Assembly (NCBI GenBank): GCA_020465985.1
Contig: JAANYP010004780.1
Span: forward strand, 116,135-180,134
DNA length: 64,000 bases
DNA from: Centrapalus pauciflorus
Taxonomy: Eukaryota > Streptophyta > Magnoliopsida > Asterales > Asteraceae
Direction of reading: 5' to 3'
Numbering within the stretch: position 1 is the first letter of the stretch; each line of letters opens with the position of its first letter. The position numbers were made by a program, and so were the translations under genes. Below, in pieces: positions 48,789 through 61,164 of this stretch. The notes below the pieces were generated by a model that saw only the letters and a list, made by a program, of their open reading frames with translations, had not been told where the DNA came from and ran no database searches.

Positions 48789-49103
48789 GGGGGCGTTTGG
48801 TTCGCAGATTTCCTGAGTTCACTGGGATTTGCATTTAAAAACCTATGTTTGGTTCGCAGATTTCAGTAAGGATTTAAAATCTAAGGATTTCTTAAATCCA
48901 TCCCTTCTTTGTTATTTAAAATCTCAGCCTCCCCCCTAGGATTTTAAATCTCAGTTACCTTTCATTTTTTAGATTAAATTTTTTTTTTCTATAATATAAT
49001 GCAGATTCTTTGATAATATCCTGACAAATGCAAATGTTGCATAATGCAAATCCTTTGATAAAATGCAAATCCCAGAGAAAAAATCTGCGAACCAAACGCC
49101 CCC
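48789..49103. mobile_element. PIF/Harbinger MITE copy B
   Basis: Ends GGGGGCGTTTGGTTCGCAG on both strands; flanks CTA and TTA. Aligns along its length with 43356-43659, apart from small differences such as an extra GAGTTC near the left end. Confidence 0.85.
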
Positions 49104-50720
49104 TTACTATTTTGATGATCAATGCGTTAAAAGTATATTGACAAACAAATAAACATGTAAAAAATTATTTAATCAGATTAGCAAATAAAACTAGGTGCAT
49201 TGAGAGAGTGATACATGGTAAGTATGACTTTATATAAAGATTTATTTCATTGTTTTTGACAGTGTCGGTCCTATCATTTTTGAGGCCCGAGACATATACT
49301 TAAAAATGGTCCTCTATATATATATAAACAAAATTTGTATAAAAAAGATACATTTAAATAATATTGAGGAAAAAACTTTATACTTATTGTTCGTATGATT
49401 ATAAATTGGGCAAAAAAAATTTATTAGTAAATTGAGAAAAAAAATTTTAAACTTTATATGATTAATAATATAAACAGTTTACATACGTGTCAAAAATAAA
49501 TAACATCCAAAAAGAAATAAATACATGTCTAATTAGTAATTTTAATAGTTGTATAATAAATAACATAAACCACGTGATAAACAAAAATAAAAAAATCAAA
49601 CTCATTGAAAAACAAAACTATAAATATTGAATTTGATGGATAGTATCTTGATACAAATTAAATAGACGACATTTGTAGATGAAAATCCAAGTGGTAGTGA
49701 TAGGATATAAAATAAAATAAAAAAGCATACAATGGGATTCGATCCCATGCCATTAGGATTCCAAGATAAGATGACTGTCAGCTGAACCAAAACATCTTTT
49801 ATATCTTTTATCGCGCAAAAAACATATAAGCTAATACTAGACAGATAGACTATATTAACATATAATTTTTTTGGTCCCCTAATACTGAATTGGGCCATGG
49901 GCGGTGGCCCATGTGCACCGGGCCTAGGGTAGCCCTGGTTTTTGAAATAAATAGCAAGAGTTATCAAGAGTTATTATCATTATTATTTTTTGTAAAAAAT
50001 TAAGAAAAAATTAAAAAGGATAATGAAATCAACATTTTCTCTAATGTATTCTTATTTTTATAGTTTAAGAAAAACTAAATCTCCATAACTTTAATTATTA
50101 CAGTTCCACTTTATCAAATGTACCATTAAACTATACAAATGAAATATTGTGATATTTTATGATAAGATGCATATTTACCGGTGGTAATTTGATTTTGAAA
50201 TCAAAAGTTCGTCCCTCCTTAGTCCCTTCACTACTCACCAATTAATTAATTATTATCAATCTAATAATTACGTTTTATAATAAAACAAATTAAGCTTAAA
50301 ATAAAGTTTAATTAAAAAAAATCGTATCCCTAAAAGACTTGGAAGACTTGGAAGGTGCGTTTTTATTTTTATATGAGGTGTAATTAATACGGGGCCGGGG
50401 GACCTGCCCTTTGACGAAGAATTATTGATGCCGCCAGTGACTTTTCAATTTCTAAATATTTTCAACAATGTAACAACCATATGTTTTTTATGCCAATGTT
50501 TAACAATTAAAAAATATTTTATTTTAATTCGATTATTTGAAATGTACGAAAAATAATGACCGAGTACGTACTAGACAAGATGATACTTCGATCATATGCT
50601 TCTTTCTCATGTTATCGTTCATTGAAATAACTTACTTTTTGATACGTTGAAATATTAGTTAGTTCATATTAAAAAATTTATAAAGAACAAGAAGTGCGTT
50701 GAGCATAATTTTAATAGATA
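49104..50720. other. Intergenic sequence with a tRNA-like SINE
   Basis: Holds GAGGCCCGAGACATATAC (49281), a fragment of a GGCCC-type repeat also near 58750 and 62830, and the tRNA-like segment listed separately. Otherwise AT-rich and non-coding. Confidence 0.4.
49731..49800 (-). repeat. tRNA-like SINE promoter
   Basis: On the minus strand TTGGTTCAGCTGACAG resembles an A box and GGGATCGAATCCC a B box, with about 40 bp between them. The absence of a complete cloverleaf and the AT-rich tail argue for a SINE rather than a tRNA gene. Confidence 0.45.
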
Positions 50721-50729
50721 AAATATAAG

Positions 50730-51035
50730 TCCATTTGCTAAAAATAAAAATAGTTTTATGGATTTTTAACATTTTTAGCAATATTATTTATTTTTTATCA
50801 GTAATAATATCTTATTTTATAATTTTTTTATCATTTGTAACAAAACTTAAAAAAGTTGTTGCTATAAATGATAAAAAAAATACAAAGTTAATGATATTAG
50901 TGATACAAAATACAAAAGTTTATGTTATTCATATGAAAAATACAAAAATTGATGTTATTATTGATAAAAAATAAATAAATAATGTTGTTATAAATGAATA
51001 ATCAAAAGTTATTATTTTTAGTAATTGACCATGAA
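50730..51035. repeat. Small foldback related to 45362-47456
   Basis: TTGCTAAAAATAAAAATAG at left and TTATTATTTTTAGTAATTGA at right mirror the arm ends of the Mutator-like element. Repeated ATGATAAAAAA units fill the space. Confidence 0.5.
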
Positions 51036-51204
51036 ATATACGTAATAAGGAATGTAGATACGATTATCAATTTTTTCGTATGGTAAATTCTAATCATGAT
51101 CATATTATTCTCAATTTCGATTTCATAGATCATATCATATTTAATCTGATATCAAAGTTCTCTATACCATTTAAATGTAATTACTTTATTATTATTCATC
51201 ATTA

Positions 51205-51207
51205 TAC

Positions 51208-51242
<35 letters not shown>

Positions 51243-51254
51243 TACACACACGTA
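51205..51254 (+). repeat. (TA)n-(CA)n microsatellite
   Basis: Direct dinucleotide repeats bordering the left end of the micron-like element at 51257. Confidence 0.95.
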
Positions 51255-51256
51255 TG

Positions 51257-51422
51257 AGTGGGTTTAATGGAGAACCTCTATGAACCTTGGAGAACCACAA
51301 TGCATCGCTAAAAAATCGTAATGCATCGTGTGAGAATTTGATGCATCATGTAGAAATAATGATGCATCACGGGGGAATTATGATGCATTTGTAGTAGTGC
51401 ATGGAGGTTTTCCATTGAACCT
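51257..51422. mobile_element. Micron-like TIR element (copy 2)
   Basis: Left AGTGGGTTTAATGGAGAACC, right GGTTTTCCATTGAACC. Inside are ATGCATC(G/A) units at about 18-bp intervals. Both borders are CA/TA microsatellites. Confidence 0.75.
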
Positions 51423-51424
51423 AT

Positions 51425-51453
51425 ACACACACACACACACACACACACACATG
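51425..51453 (+). repeat. (AC)n microsatellite
   Basis: About 14 AC units at the right border of the previous element, followed by GAGAGAGTGTTTGTGCACGC. Confidence 0.95.
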
Positions 51454-51489
51454 TGAGAGAGAGTGTTTGTGCACGCGTGCGCTTGTGTG

Positions 51490-51812
51490 GAGGGGGGATA
51501 CAAAGGAGAACCAAATGTCTATTGGAGAACCTTGGAGAATTACAATACATCTGATACACAATCTCGTGTGATTTTATTGAACACATATAATCACATGGGG
51601 AATTACGCATCTCACAAGAGGATCATTATGTATAAAATTTTCTCGTGTGATGCAAAACCCCTGATTGTGATGCAAAATTTCTCTCATGTTATACTTAATC
51701 TTCCCATGTGATGCAAATACCTTGTGTGACGCATAATTTCCTTGATGCATTTTGCGATGCGTTGTGATTCTTTAAGGTTTGTCGATGCATTAAGCTCTTC
51801 AACTCTCGTCTT
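51490..51812. mobile_element. Diverged micron-like element (copy 3)
   Basis: ACAAAGGAGAACCAAATGTC near the left and TCGATGCATTAAGCTCTTC near the right, with GTGATGCAAA(A/T) units between. It keeps the family organisation but the ends are eroded. A (TA)n run follows. Confidence 0.5.
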
Positions 51813-51830
51813 TATATATATATATATAAA

Positions 51831-52059
51831 GAGGTGAGTTCAATGGAGAAAATTCATGCATCGAAGAACATTGAAGAATCTCCATGCACCACCACAAATG
51901 CATCAAAATCCCGCGTGATGCATCATTATTTCCAGGTGATGCATCAAATTCCCGCGTGATACATTGACTTCCCGCGTGATGCATTACGATTTTCTTGCGA
52001 TGCATTGTGGTTCTCCAAGGTTCTTCGACGCATATAGGTTTTCCATTGAACCCACCCCT
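51831..52059. mobile_element. Micron-like TIR element (copy 4)
   Basis: Left GAGGTGAGTTCAATGGAGAA, right TTTTCCATTGAACCCACCCC. Internal units CCCGCGTGATGCATCA recur about every 18 bp. Borders are TATATATAA and TATATATTTA. Confidence 0.8.
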
Positions 52060-52069
52060 ATATATATTT

Positions 52070-53741
52070 ATAATCTATTGGGATGACCTGAGCCATGATC
52101 CTCAGTTCAACTCATGAAAGTATATAATGGATCCCATGGAGATTTGAGAAACAACACAAAATATTATGGTACGCTTCATTCCTTAAATTTTAGAGGATCC
52201 ATGTCTTGATTTTAACAATTTTTTCATATTTGCATCATCATTGATTACTACGACGGAATTATTTAATTTCATCTAATAAATTTATATTTACTTATGTTGG
52301 AATATGTAAGAAACTCGTCAATCCATATGCATTATTTCAATATAGATACGTAAAAACTGATCAATTAATGTTATGCTTTATTTATATTGGATGCCTTGAT
52401 CACGTGATATCAGTTGAATAATAAACACAATATATCAATAGTTCTTTTTGTTGATATCGAACATCTCATCATACGAAATCAACACAATGAAAGCATGTGG
52501 TTTGGTCTATTAAGCACACTAGTCTCCACAAAAATAAAATTACTAGCAAATTTCTTGATTTAAAAGAACAAATTAAGACATTCCAATTCTCAGTAATGTT
52601 CTCATACAACTCTATCAGAAAGGATTATTAACGGAGATATTTAATAAAAATTAACTCTCTCTTCCAAAATACTAAGGGTTGTTTGGATTTGCGTTTAAAA
52701 AAGTGTTCTAGCGTTTTAGAAACTAAAAATTAGATAATAGTTGTAACATAAACTATTGTTAGAAATTTAGTGTTTTGCTTAGATTCTGTTGTTTGCTATC
52801 ATAATTATAAAAAAAACAGTTTTTAAAGTGTTTGAATTTTTGTTTTAACTTGTAAACTTACCAAATAATCAATTATTAAATAAATAAGTTAGATATTTTA
52901 GCTTTCGAAAAAACGTGATACAATTAATTCTAAATGCAAATAATCATTTATATATTATGCAATGCAATCCATACACTTAAAACACATTATTTACGAAACT
53001 ATAATACAATAATCTAATCATCGCTATTGATACAAAACCAATCACGTCATATCCTGCATATATGATTAAAACTGATTATTCTCTACATCTTGCAAATGGC
53101 TGATCATCGTGTTAATTGGTAATGTGCTTCAACACTTATATATAAACGAGGAAAGGTGCCCGCGCGTTGCGGCGGAGTTTACAGTATGCGTTTTAAATGA
53201 ACATAGAAGTAATATAATTGAAATATAAAAAGAAATATATTAACATATAAATCTGAAATAGTTAAATAAATGTATATTTTGATGTTCCTTTGTTGCAAAG
53301 ATGATATTAGAGGTCCTAGCTTAAATAAAGTGATATGGTAAGAGTTGACAAGAGACTTGTAATGATGTTGATTAGATTTTCAAAAAGTCCATTCTCATGA
53401 TATTGATTAGGAGAAGCATTTCTCAACAAATCCTGAATACTAGACATGTGATGTTGTATTTTTAGTACTAAAGAAACGTGCAAAGTTAATCATGATGTAT
53501 ATAATAAAAGAATTCCTGCCTCCGTCGCGATTGTTTCATACCATTTAAAATAATATAATAAAATAATTTGGAAAAGGACCAAAAAATCAACATTGTTTCC
53601 ATCGAATCATTGGAAATTGGAATCATTGATTCTTGTTATATACGAACACCAACGTTTTATTTCATGTAAATACAAACACGATCATCATTATCATCATAAA
53701 CCTAACTTATCCACAATTTATTACCAATTTATATTCATTTT
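52070..53741. other. Intergenic sequence
   Basis: No genes. AAGGGTTGTTTGGATTTGCG at about 52674 is an isolated PIF/Harbinger-like end. AACGAGGAAAGGTGCCCGCG (53147-53180) is the reverse of the variant Helitron-like end at 21470. Confidence 0.4.
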
Positions 53742-54708
53742 TTAATAATAAAAAAACCCATGAATTAAAAAAAACCACAAAAAAGGCAAAATAAAATAAT
53801 TTAGCCACCATATGACTGGAGATTGAGCCCTTTCTTCCATGTGGTTTTTCCTAACAATTTCATGACACTTTGAACCATCTTTAACTTGAAGAAGGTGTGT
53901 ATCCCTTATGCTTCCTTCGTTCATCAAACAATTTAATAATCCATGTCCACCTCCGATCAAACACTTGTCGATCAAGTTTACGTCTTTAATGATCCCGACT
54001 TCTTCGGGTTCACAATGAGATTCAACCACATCTGAACTCCCGCATTCTCTTCGATATTCCAATAATATGCTTGATAATTGACAATTCTCCAAGCATTCAT
54101 TTGGGATCACCTGAAAGGATATAAACAAAACAGGATATTAATTTGCTACTCGTTTTTCTGATAGACCAAACGAAAATGATCCAATGAATGTGGTTCGATG
54201 GTTACCTCGAGCATCCAGCCGAGGTACTTTACGTTGTTTACATGGCAGTTCATCAAATCGCTCCTTTTTGGCTACATGTATAAATAGAAAACCAAAAATC
54301 AGTCCAACTGATCGATCTCACTTAGGATAAAATGGATGTTAGATTTCAACTAAATTTTCAAACTTGTGTCGTTTGTTTGGTGAATTGTCAGGAGGAGAAG
54401 ATTAACAAACAATTCTTGAAATAATACTTGACAAGAAAATAAAGAAAGTTATAATGGGCCAACACAAAATTATTCGGGTGAGCCCGTCAAGTTGTTAGGG
54501 TTACACATTTGACTTGCTAATAGTGTGGAATTTAGAGTAATGATTAATGAGAATGAGGAAAAATAAGTACCTTGAATTTCCAGACTAAAATAGTACCTTT
54601 TTTTGTAGAACATGGCATTTTGTTGGTAATTATACATTCCTTGGTAAAAAGACCGCCAACAGTGAGAATGTAACTTGTTGCATTTTTGCTCTTGCCACAA
54701 GAAATGGA
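53742..54708 (-). CDS. 3' half of an unidentified spliced gene with hydrophobic C-terminus
   Basis: Three consecutive exons on the minus strand join in one frame, all phase 0: 54708-54571 (acceptor TTTCATAG), 54271-54206 and 54110-53742, with donors AAG|GTAC and GAG|GTAA and acceptors TGTAG and TTTCAG. They give at least 190 residues: SISCGKSKNATSYILTVGGL..., then NNVKYLGWMLE, VIPNECLENCQLSSILLEYR, an acidic part, and a last stretch IWWLNYFILPFLWFF that looks like a membrane anchor. I recognise no family. Exons further upstream are likely (a candidate WLHFQQLTPPPFSDDAYYPN at about 55950-55865 does not join in phase). The longer open frame on the same DNA (54787-54470) is out of phase with the neighbours and is rejected. 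Confidence 0.55.
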
Positions 54709-57700
54709 CTATGAAATAATTAATCTGACTTTCATACATGCTTTGAATTGCTTCTTTAGCAAATTTCTGCATGCACACCATCAACAATATGGAGTTAATA
54801 CATAGATCGACAATATAGTACGAACATACCTATAAGAAAAAAGGAAGTTCAATTGCCATCCTCTAAAGCTTTAAGGCATCCCTGCAACCTTAGTTCTAGA
54901 CTCTCTCAAATGTCAAACGGAGAAAGTAATCGAATTAATATTATTAGTGAACTTGTTATTCTGTATTTTATGATAATGATTAAGTCATGAGATCTTTTGT
55001 TATCAAAATCTTGAAAAAATATGTTTAGATTTGGCTACTTGAGTTACTAATTGTTTTACATTTTATGCAAGACCTATGTACTACATGTTTATCATGTGGT
55101 GTGTATGTAGCATATAGATACAACTAAGAACCTAACCATAGAAAAAAGGGCAGCACCATTGGCGTCCCTCTCCCTCCCTCTCTCATGAAAAAGGAGTTCC
55201 CAACAGGTAGGAGTTTATGGTTTGGGATATTTTGAAAATTTTAACGAAATTATAACAACATACTGAGAACAATTTATATAGGAAGGGGGTTTGGAGATTT
55301 TGCAAAAGTCTCATAAGCTATAATTGAGTACGATGGTATCTAAATTATAATATGTATCCATATAAAGTTTAGTTTTAGCAAAACACAACATATAGAAAGT
55401 TGACCTTTTAAAGAGCCTTCATAGAAAACCCAACAAAGCATTGAATTTTTCACCACTAAATGAGTGTTTGGGGATTTGTTTTGAGGATGTTTATCAACTA
55501 TTTGAGTCTACAAAATGCAAATAAGAAGAACAGTGTTTCATAAATATTTCAAATATATTTTGTTTTGATTGCCTTTTGAATTCGTATTCCAACAACCATG
55601 ATTTTGCTCTTGTAGAGTTGTAGGTCTTTAATACTTAAGGAGAATTGCATCTGAAATATAATACATATTCAAAGGTTTACATGGTTCACGGAATAACCCG
55701 TATCTTGTATCATATAATCATAGATGCACAAATCTTGGTATTGTAAATATATTTAATATGGTTAATGGAGCATTTAATGGTGTTATAGATATCAAAGGCC
55801 CAAAAATGTCAAAAGAGTACAAAATGAATCACGTCAAGAAACGATGAACAAAAGAGATGTGATACCTATATTGGGATAGTAAGCATCATCACTGAATGGA
55901 GGGGGCGTTAGTTGCTGAAAATGTAGCCATAGGAACATTCGAATTTACAATAACCACACTTTCTGCGAAAGAAAGAAACATTGGTTTAAAGACATAAAAT
56001 TGTTTAAAGCATTTTATTTTCTAAGTTAGTCATTACAATGGAATTAAAATAGTTCTTTTTCATTTATTTAGCATTTCAACTGAATGATACAATCATAAAG
56101 AGGGTTACCTAAGAAGTAGATTTCCACACGAATCATTTATCAATCAAACTAATACGGGATGTACAATGCTTAAGAATACGATAACAATTGTGCTTTATGA
56201 TGGATTGATTTTGCATTTTAGGGCTGAAACTAAGACAATAAATTAACGCCCAACAGATTTTGGAAAAACAGAAATTTAAAATATAATAAAAACAGGAATT
56301 CAAAAAGGGTTAAGAATTAACTTACAGTTTAAGTCTTGAAGCGTCAGCAATAAGTAGAAGTCATAGCTTCATTATTGCACAATTCCTATATCATTTCCAG
56401 GATTTGGCTGAATTCTGATACAGTTAGAAGTCAATAATGTAAGTTTTATTTTTGAGAAATATTTTCAAATAAGTATTTTCTTTCATATGTATATAGATTC
56501 AAACATAAATAAGAGTTAGTTAAAAAGTATGAGAAAATAATTTCCTAAAAATAGTCCAAGAGAAAATATGTTACTACCAGTCTATTATAACTTTTCAAGA
56601 ACTTCAAAATTAAGCAAACAACCAATTACGTTTTGTTCTAAATATATATCGGTTGTTCGAATAATTCAATAATAGGATTTAAAATCGAATCCATCCCAAA
56701 TGCCTTACTCATGCATCTTGGATGACATATTGTTTTGTTTCTTGTTGCCATCAATAATTTCATCATCATACTTTTATAACAAAATCTTGCAACCTAAAAG
56801 AAAAATATATGATAAAGGTTCATAAATCAGAAATTTAATCCATTTATCCTTCCTTAACGGGTTGTTCCTTTCAGCAGGACACAAATCGAATTTTGAAACA
56901 TTTAGTTTCTTATAATTTAACCAAGGGTAATATTTCTATATAAAACTTAGAACAAAGCATGAAACTCAACAATTATAAATCCTGATGAAAACGTTAAATC
57001 ATAAAGATCAAAAAATCCACCAGGTTAGTAATATCATGATACCAACTATCTATTACAAACCTGCAAATCTCAACCTTCAAGGCTACAATAACCTCAATTT
57101 AAGCAATAACAAAGGGTCAAACAACCCTAATCGTGATTTATCTACGCAAATGATAGATATACATCGATTATATGAGGAGAGGGTTGGTTTTAACTGGTAA
57201 AAGGAAAAACATCAAATTGATGAAGATTAAGATGAAAAGAACCCTAATCAAGAGAGATGTATAAGCATTGTGATTATTAAAGAAAAAAAGATGAACATAA
57301 GGATACTACTGTCCCCAATTTGTTTGAAAGTAATTGAACAAACAAATATTCCACCAAAATCATAAACATGACCATATACCCAATTATAATTTTACATTTC
57401 CTAATTCAAATTTAGGTTTCATTTTAAATTTTCCACAAAAAATACACAATTGTAACAAAACCGACATCTATACCGCAGCTTGGAATGTAAATGTAGTCCG
57501 TTTCATGAAGAAAGAGTAACATACGTGAAGCGTGGACAAGTGCTGGAGAGATTGAGGAAACTGGTAAAAGGAAAAAAAAATCAAAGACGAAGATGAAAAG
57601 AACCCTAATCATTACTAACCACAAAACTTGAATCTAAACCCTAGGTTTTCATATCTCTTTTCTAAGCGTTACCAGGTTGCCACCCAAATCGTCTAAAAAC

Positions 57701-58300
57701 ACATACGCACTTGGGGTTCTCGGCTTCTTCACACATGTAATGGACACAAGGGTTCTCGGCTTGTTTCTGGATTTTCTTTCTAGTCAAGGATCGATAATGG
57801 CATGTGGGTTTGCTTGCATCGCATCTTGGAATTCCTTTCAGAACATTTAATCGGTCTTGAACTTTGAAGGATCAAAAGGAAGAAAGAAACCCAAAAAGAA
57901 CCTGGAAGACGATCACACGAGCAGGAAATCTTGTATAGGTTATCAACAACCTGTAGCAGCAAAAGAGATGGAGAAAATCGATTAATCATGAAAGCGAAAT
58001 TCGTTGTACATGCAGAGATAGGGAGGAAAACAGTTTTGATGAGGATTCGCTGTAGCCGAAGGAAGAAGGAAAGCATATAAAAAAACCCTAAAATAACTCA
58101 CGCAAAGGAAGAAGATAAGGAAAGAGGGCAACAGTGAATACCTTGTGAACAACTCTTGTGAACAGCCTAGCAACAGGAACATTTACCTGGTAAATGTTAG
58201 TATTAGAATGCTTTGCCTTTGAAAAAAGTTATTGTCAATAAAGCACGTAACAGATTTAAATTCTATAGACTTCAAGTTTATAACTATATAAATCTAATAA
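54709..58300 (-). other. Introns and probable 5' leader of the unidentified gene
   Basis: On the minus strand several good splice sites occur (TTATAG|GTATG at 54830; CAATATAG|GTATC at 55865; AAACT|GTAAG at 56333; GCTGCTACAG near 57955), and pyrimidine-rich sequence at 57600-58180 looks like a leader. A TATA-like TTTATATAG lies at 58283-58292. I could not assemble a single coding path from these, so the 5' structure is open. Confidence 0.4.
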
Positions 58301-59323
58301 AACAATAAATTACCGAACTTCCTTTTTTTCTTTTTTTTTTAAAGCTAGAATTTATCATCATCAAAAAAACCCCAAGGGGGTGAATATACACCGAAAGCCA
58401 CTAGGACAACGAAGGGCTTGGAGTCTTGGAGAAGTAGATACCTTTGAATGTGCAAAAACCTTCTCATGTCTTCAATTTTGATTATTACATATCAAATGTT
58501 TTTTTAAGACATAAGTGCTCAAAAAATATTTTATTATAAAAAAAAAGGAAACCAAAACGACAGAACATCTAGAACCATGCCAAACTCCGAACGTTAATGT
58601 AGAAACAACACATATGAGATGGATGTTAATTGACCAATTACACGTATTACATATTTATGCAATTTAAACATTTTTTTATGTCCTTTTTTTAAAATGAGAA
58701 ATAAAGTAAATTTTACATAAATGGTCGATCATGAGCAAGATTAACATGGGCAACTGTTCAGGGCTCATTAATCATGAGGGCCTATTCTTAATAAATCTAT
58801 TGTACACTTAGGTTTATTAACGATTAAATAAAGTTATTAGCTTGCAAATTTTTTAGTTTTAACATTATATAATTATAAATTTTTTGTTGTTAATTTATCA
58901 TTTTTATTTGAATTTTGCTTATTTGAAATATACATATATATTTATAGGGACTCTTTTAAGTTTTGGTCCGGATGGCCAAAAATGATTGGATCGGTCCTAC
59001 ATAATGGTGTGTATAACAATTGATATATGACAAGAGACATATAAAAGAATATATCTTGTGCTTTAACAGTTTGAACACGTGAACTCATAAAGGATTTTCT
59101 GAACATTGAAATATTCATTAAATTCATAGGAAAATGAAAGTAGGCTGGTATGGGTCGGTTTACCTGTTCGAAAACGTGGATTTTGTGAATGTTGAAATTC
59201 ATTAGAGAAATGGAAGGATGTTTGGTTTACCCATCTTGACATGTGTATGTTTCTAACAAATGTGGTTTTCCTAAAATTGGTTAGGAAAAGTTAATTGGTC
59301 ATTTTAATATATATATATATAGA
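58301..59323. other. Intergenic sequence
   Basis: No coding. CAGGGCTCATTAATCATGAG (58759) belongs to a GGCCC-type repeat fragment. Confidence 0.4.
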
Positions 59324-60295
59324 TTGAGGTTCAATTGAGAACTTTTATGCATCGAGAACCTCGAGGAACTTTTGTGCATCAGATAATTTACCAAGGGTGC
59401 ACAAAGGGCATTTAGGGAAAACTAAAGATATGATAATTAATTTATATCTAAAAGTCATTAAAAGATAATTAGGAGTTACATTTTGAATTAAAATCACATA
59501 TTAACTACATTCCTAATTTTCCTCCCCATTTCTCTCTCTCTCTCTCTCTCTCTTTTTCTCTCTAATCGTGTTCTTCATGATTTTCATAGTGATGATGATT
59601 TGAAGACGAAGATTAACGATGAACAACGATGATAATGAACATGAACAAGAGATGCAACCGATGATGATTATGAAGAACACAATGCATAGATGGATGATTA
59701 ACGATTAATAATGATGATGCATAGATGGATGATGAACAATGACGATTCATAGATGGATGATGAACGATGAACAACGAAAAATGATGATGCATAAATGGAT
59801 GATGAACAATGACGATGCATAGATGAATGATGAACAAGTTGAACACGATGCATAGATGAATGAAGAATATGAACGACGAACACGATGCATAGATGAATGA
59901 TGAACAAGTTGAACACGATGCACAAATGAATTTGTGTATTTTTTTTGTTAAATGCATCTTTTTTTAACACGATGCATAGATAAACACGATTACGATGAAA
60001 TGCATCGATCTCCATCATCTTTTTTTGAATTTGTGTGATTTTTGTTAAATTTGGAAATATATCAATTGAATTTATTTAGCATTTATTATTTGATTATTTG
60101 TTGAAATATTAAATTTAATGAGGTATGCACATTCCCCAAAATGCCCTTCCTTGTTTGTTTCTATAATGCACAAGATGCATTAAATTGTCCAACTATTTAC
60201 CCTTTTGCTATTAATCTAATCCATACAACTTTTTGATCTAATGGATGATATGGGTACTTTTGTACCTCGGTGCATAAAAGTTCTCAGTTGAACCT

Positions 60296-60298
<3 letters not shown>
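59324..60298. mobile_element. Larger TA-associated TIR element with internal minisatellite
   Basis: Left GAGGTTCAATTGAGAACTTT and right (reverse complement) GAGGTTCAACTGAGAACTTT, followed on both arms by TATGCA(T/C)CGAG. Subterminal GGGCATTTAGGG (left) and CCCCAAAATGCCC (right) also mirror. It lies between (TA)n runs at 59311 and 60299. No transposase. Confidence 0.75.
59583..59940 (+). repeat. Minisatellite of GATGCATAGATGGATGATGAAC units
   Basis: About eight degenerate copies of ATGCATAGATGAATGATGAAC with variable spacers (about 36-45 bp period). The histidine- and serine-rich minus frames over it are artefacts. Confidence 0.85.

Positions 60299-60376
<78 letters not shown>
60299..60376 (+). 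repeat. (TA)n microsatellite 1
   Basis: About 39 uninterrupted TA units. Confidence 0.98.
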
Positions 60377-60380
<4 letters not shown>

Positions 60381-60789
60381 GGTTCAAAAAGGTACCTCTC
60401 GAAATCAAGTGCACCCGAAGGTACCAACCTTAAAAACTTTTTTTTTAATTTTTTTTTCTCATAACCATGTTTAAATTAATGTTATACACATGATATATGA
60501 ATTTCACATACATTCACACTTTCTGTGTCCTTAAAAATTATGTGAATGCTCAATGCATATTTATGTGAATGATCATCTATGTGAATGGTCATTTCACACC
60601 ATGTGAATGGTGTGAATGACCATTCACATGATCTTTTTTTATCATTCACAAGAATTATGATGTTGCTCCTTCTGAAAAAAAGTCTTATAATGTTGTCTTA
60701 TACATGTCTATTAAAAAAATATGTGAATGATCATTCACATTAGGGTACGCTGGGTACGCTGGAATCTCATAGGTACGCTGATGAACCTG

Positions 60790-60793
<4 letters not shown>
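60377..60793. mobile_element. TIR element between TA tracts, palindrome-rich
   Basis: Left ATTCAGGTTCAAAAAGGTAC, right (reverse complement) ATCAGGTTCATCAGCGTACC. The interior contains repeated ATGTGAATGATCATTCACAT palindromes. Different family from its neighbours but with the same (TA)n setting. Confidence 0.65.

Positions 60794-60882
<89 letters not shown>
60794..60882 (+). repeat. (TA)n microsatellite 2
   Basis: About 44 uninterrupted TA units. Confidence 0.98.
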
Positions 60883-60884
<2 letters not shown>

Positions 60885-61071
60885 GTGGGTTCAATGGAGA
60901 ACCTTATGCATCGAAGAACCTTGAAGAACCACAATGCATCACTAGAAAATTGAAATGCATCACGTAGAAATCGATGCATCACGTGGAAATAATGATGCAT
61001 TACGGGGGAATTGTGATGCATGGAGGTTCTTCAAGATTCTTCGATGCATGGAGGTTCTCCATTGAACTCAC

Positions 61072-61074
<3 letters not shown>
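60883..61074. mobile_element. Micron-like TIR element (copy 5)
   Basis: Left GGGTGGGTTCAATGGAGAAC, right GTTCTCCATTGAACTCACCT. Internal ATGCATCACGTGGAAATAAT units. Perfect TA tracts on both sides. Best-preserved ends of the family. Confidence 0.85.

Positions 61075-61161
<87 letters not shown>
61075..61161 (+). repeat. (TA)n microsatellite 3
   Basis: About 43 TA units ending at the solo LTR. Confidence 0.98.

Positions 61162-61164
<3 letters not shown>

Noticed and set aside
49731..49800. tRNA gene
   Set aside because: A- and B-box-like motifs are present, but acceptor and anticodon stems do not pair; a SINE head is more likely.
54470..54787. Longest open frame in the unidentified minus-strand gene taken as an exon
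   Set aside because: It does not join in phase with the next two exons. The alternative frame does so three times in a row with good splice sites.
57424..58182. Phenylalanine/leucine-rich minus-strand frames as membrane proteins
   Set aside because: They are short overlapping frames in a pyrimidine-rich stretch with splice-like sites, better explained as untranslated leader.
59613..60018. Serine/histidine-rich minus-strand frames as a repetitive protein
   Set aside because: They arise from a stop-free minisatellite unit inside a transposon; no start context or domain.
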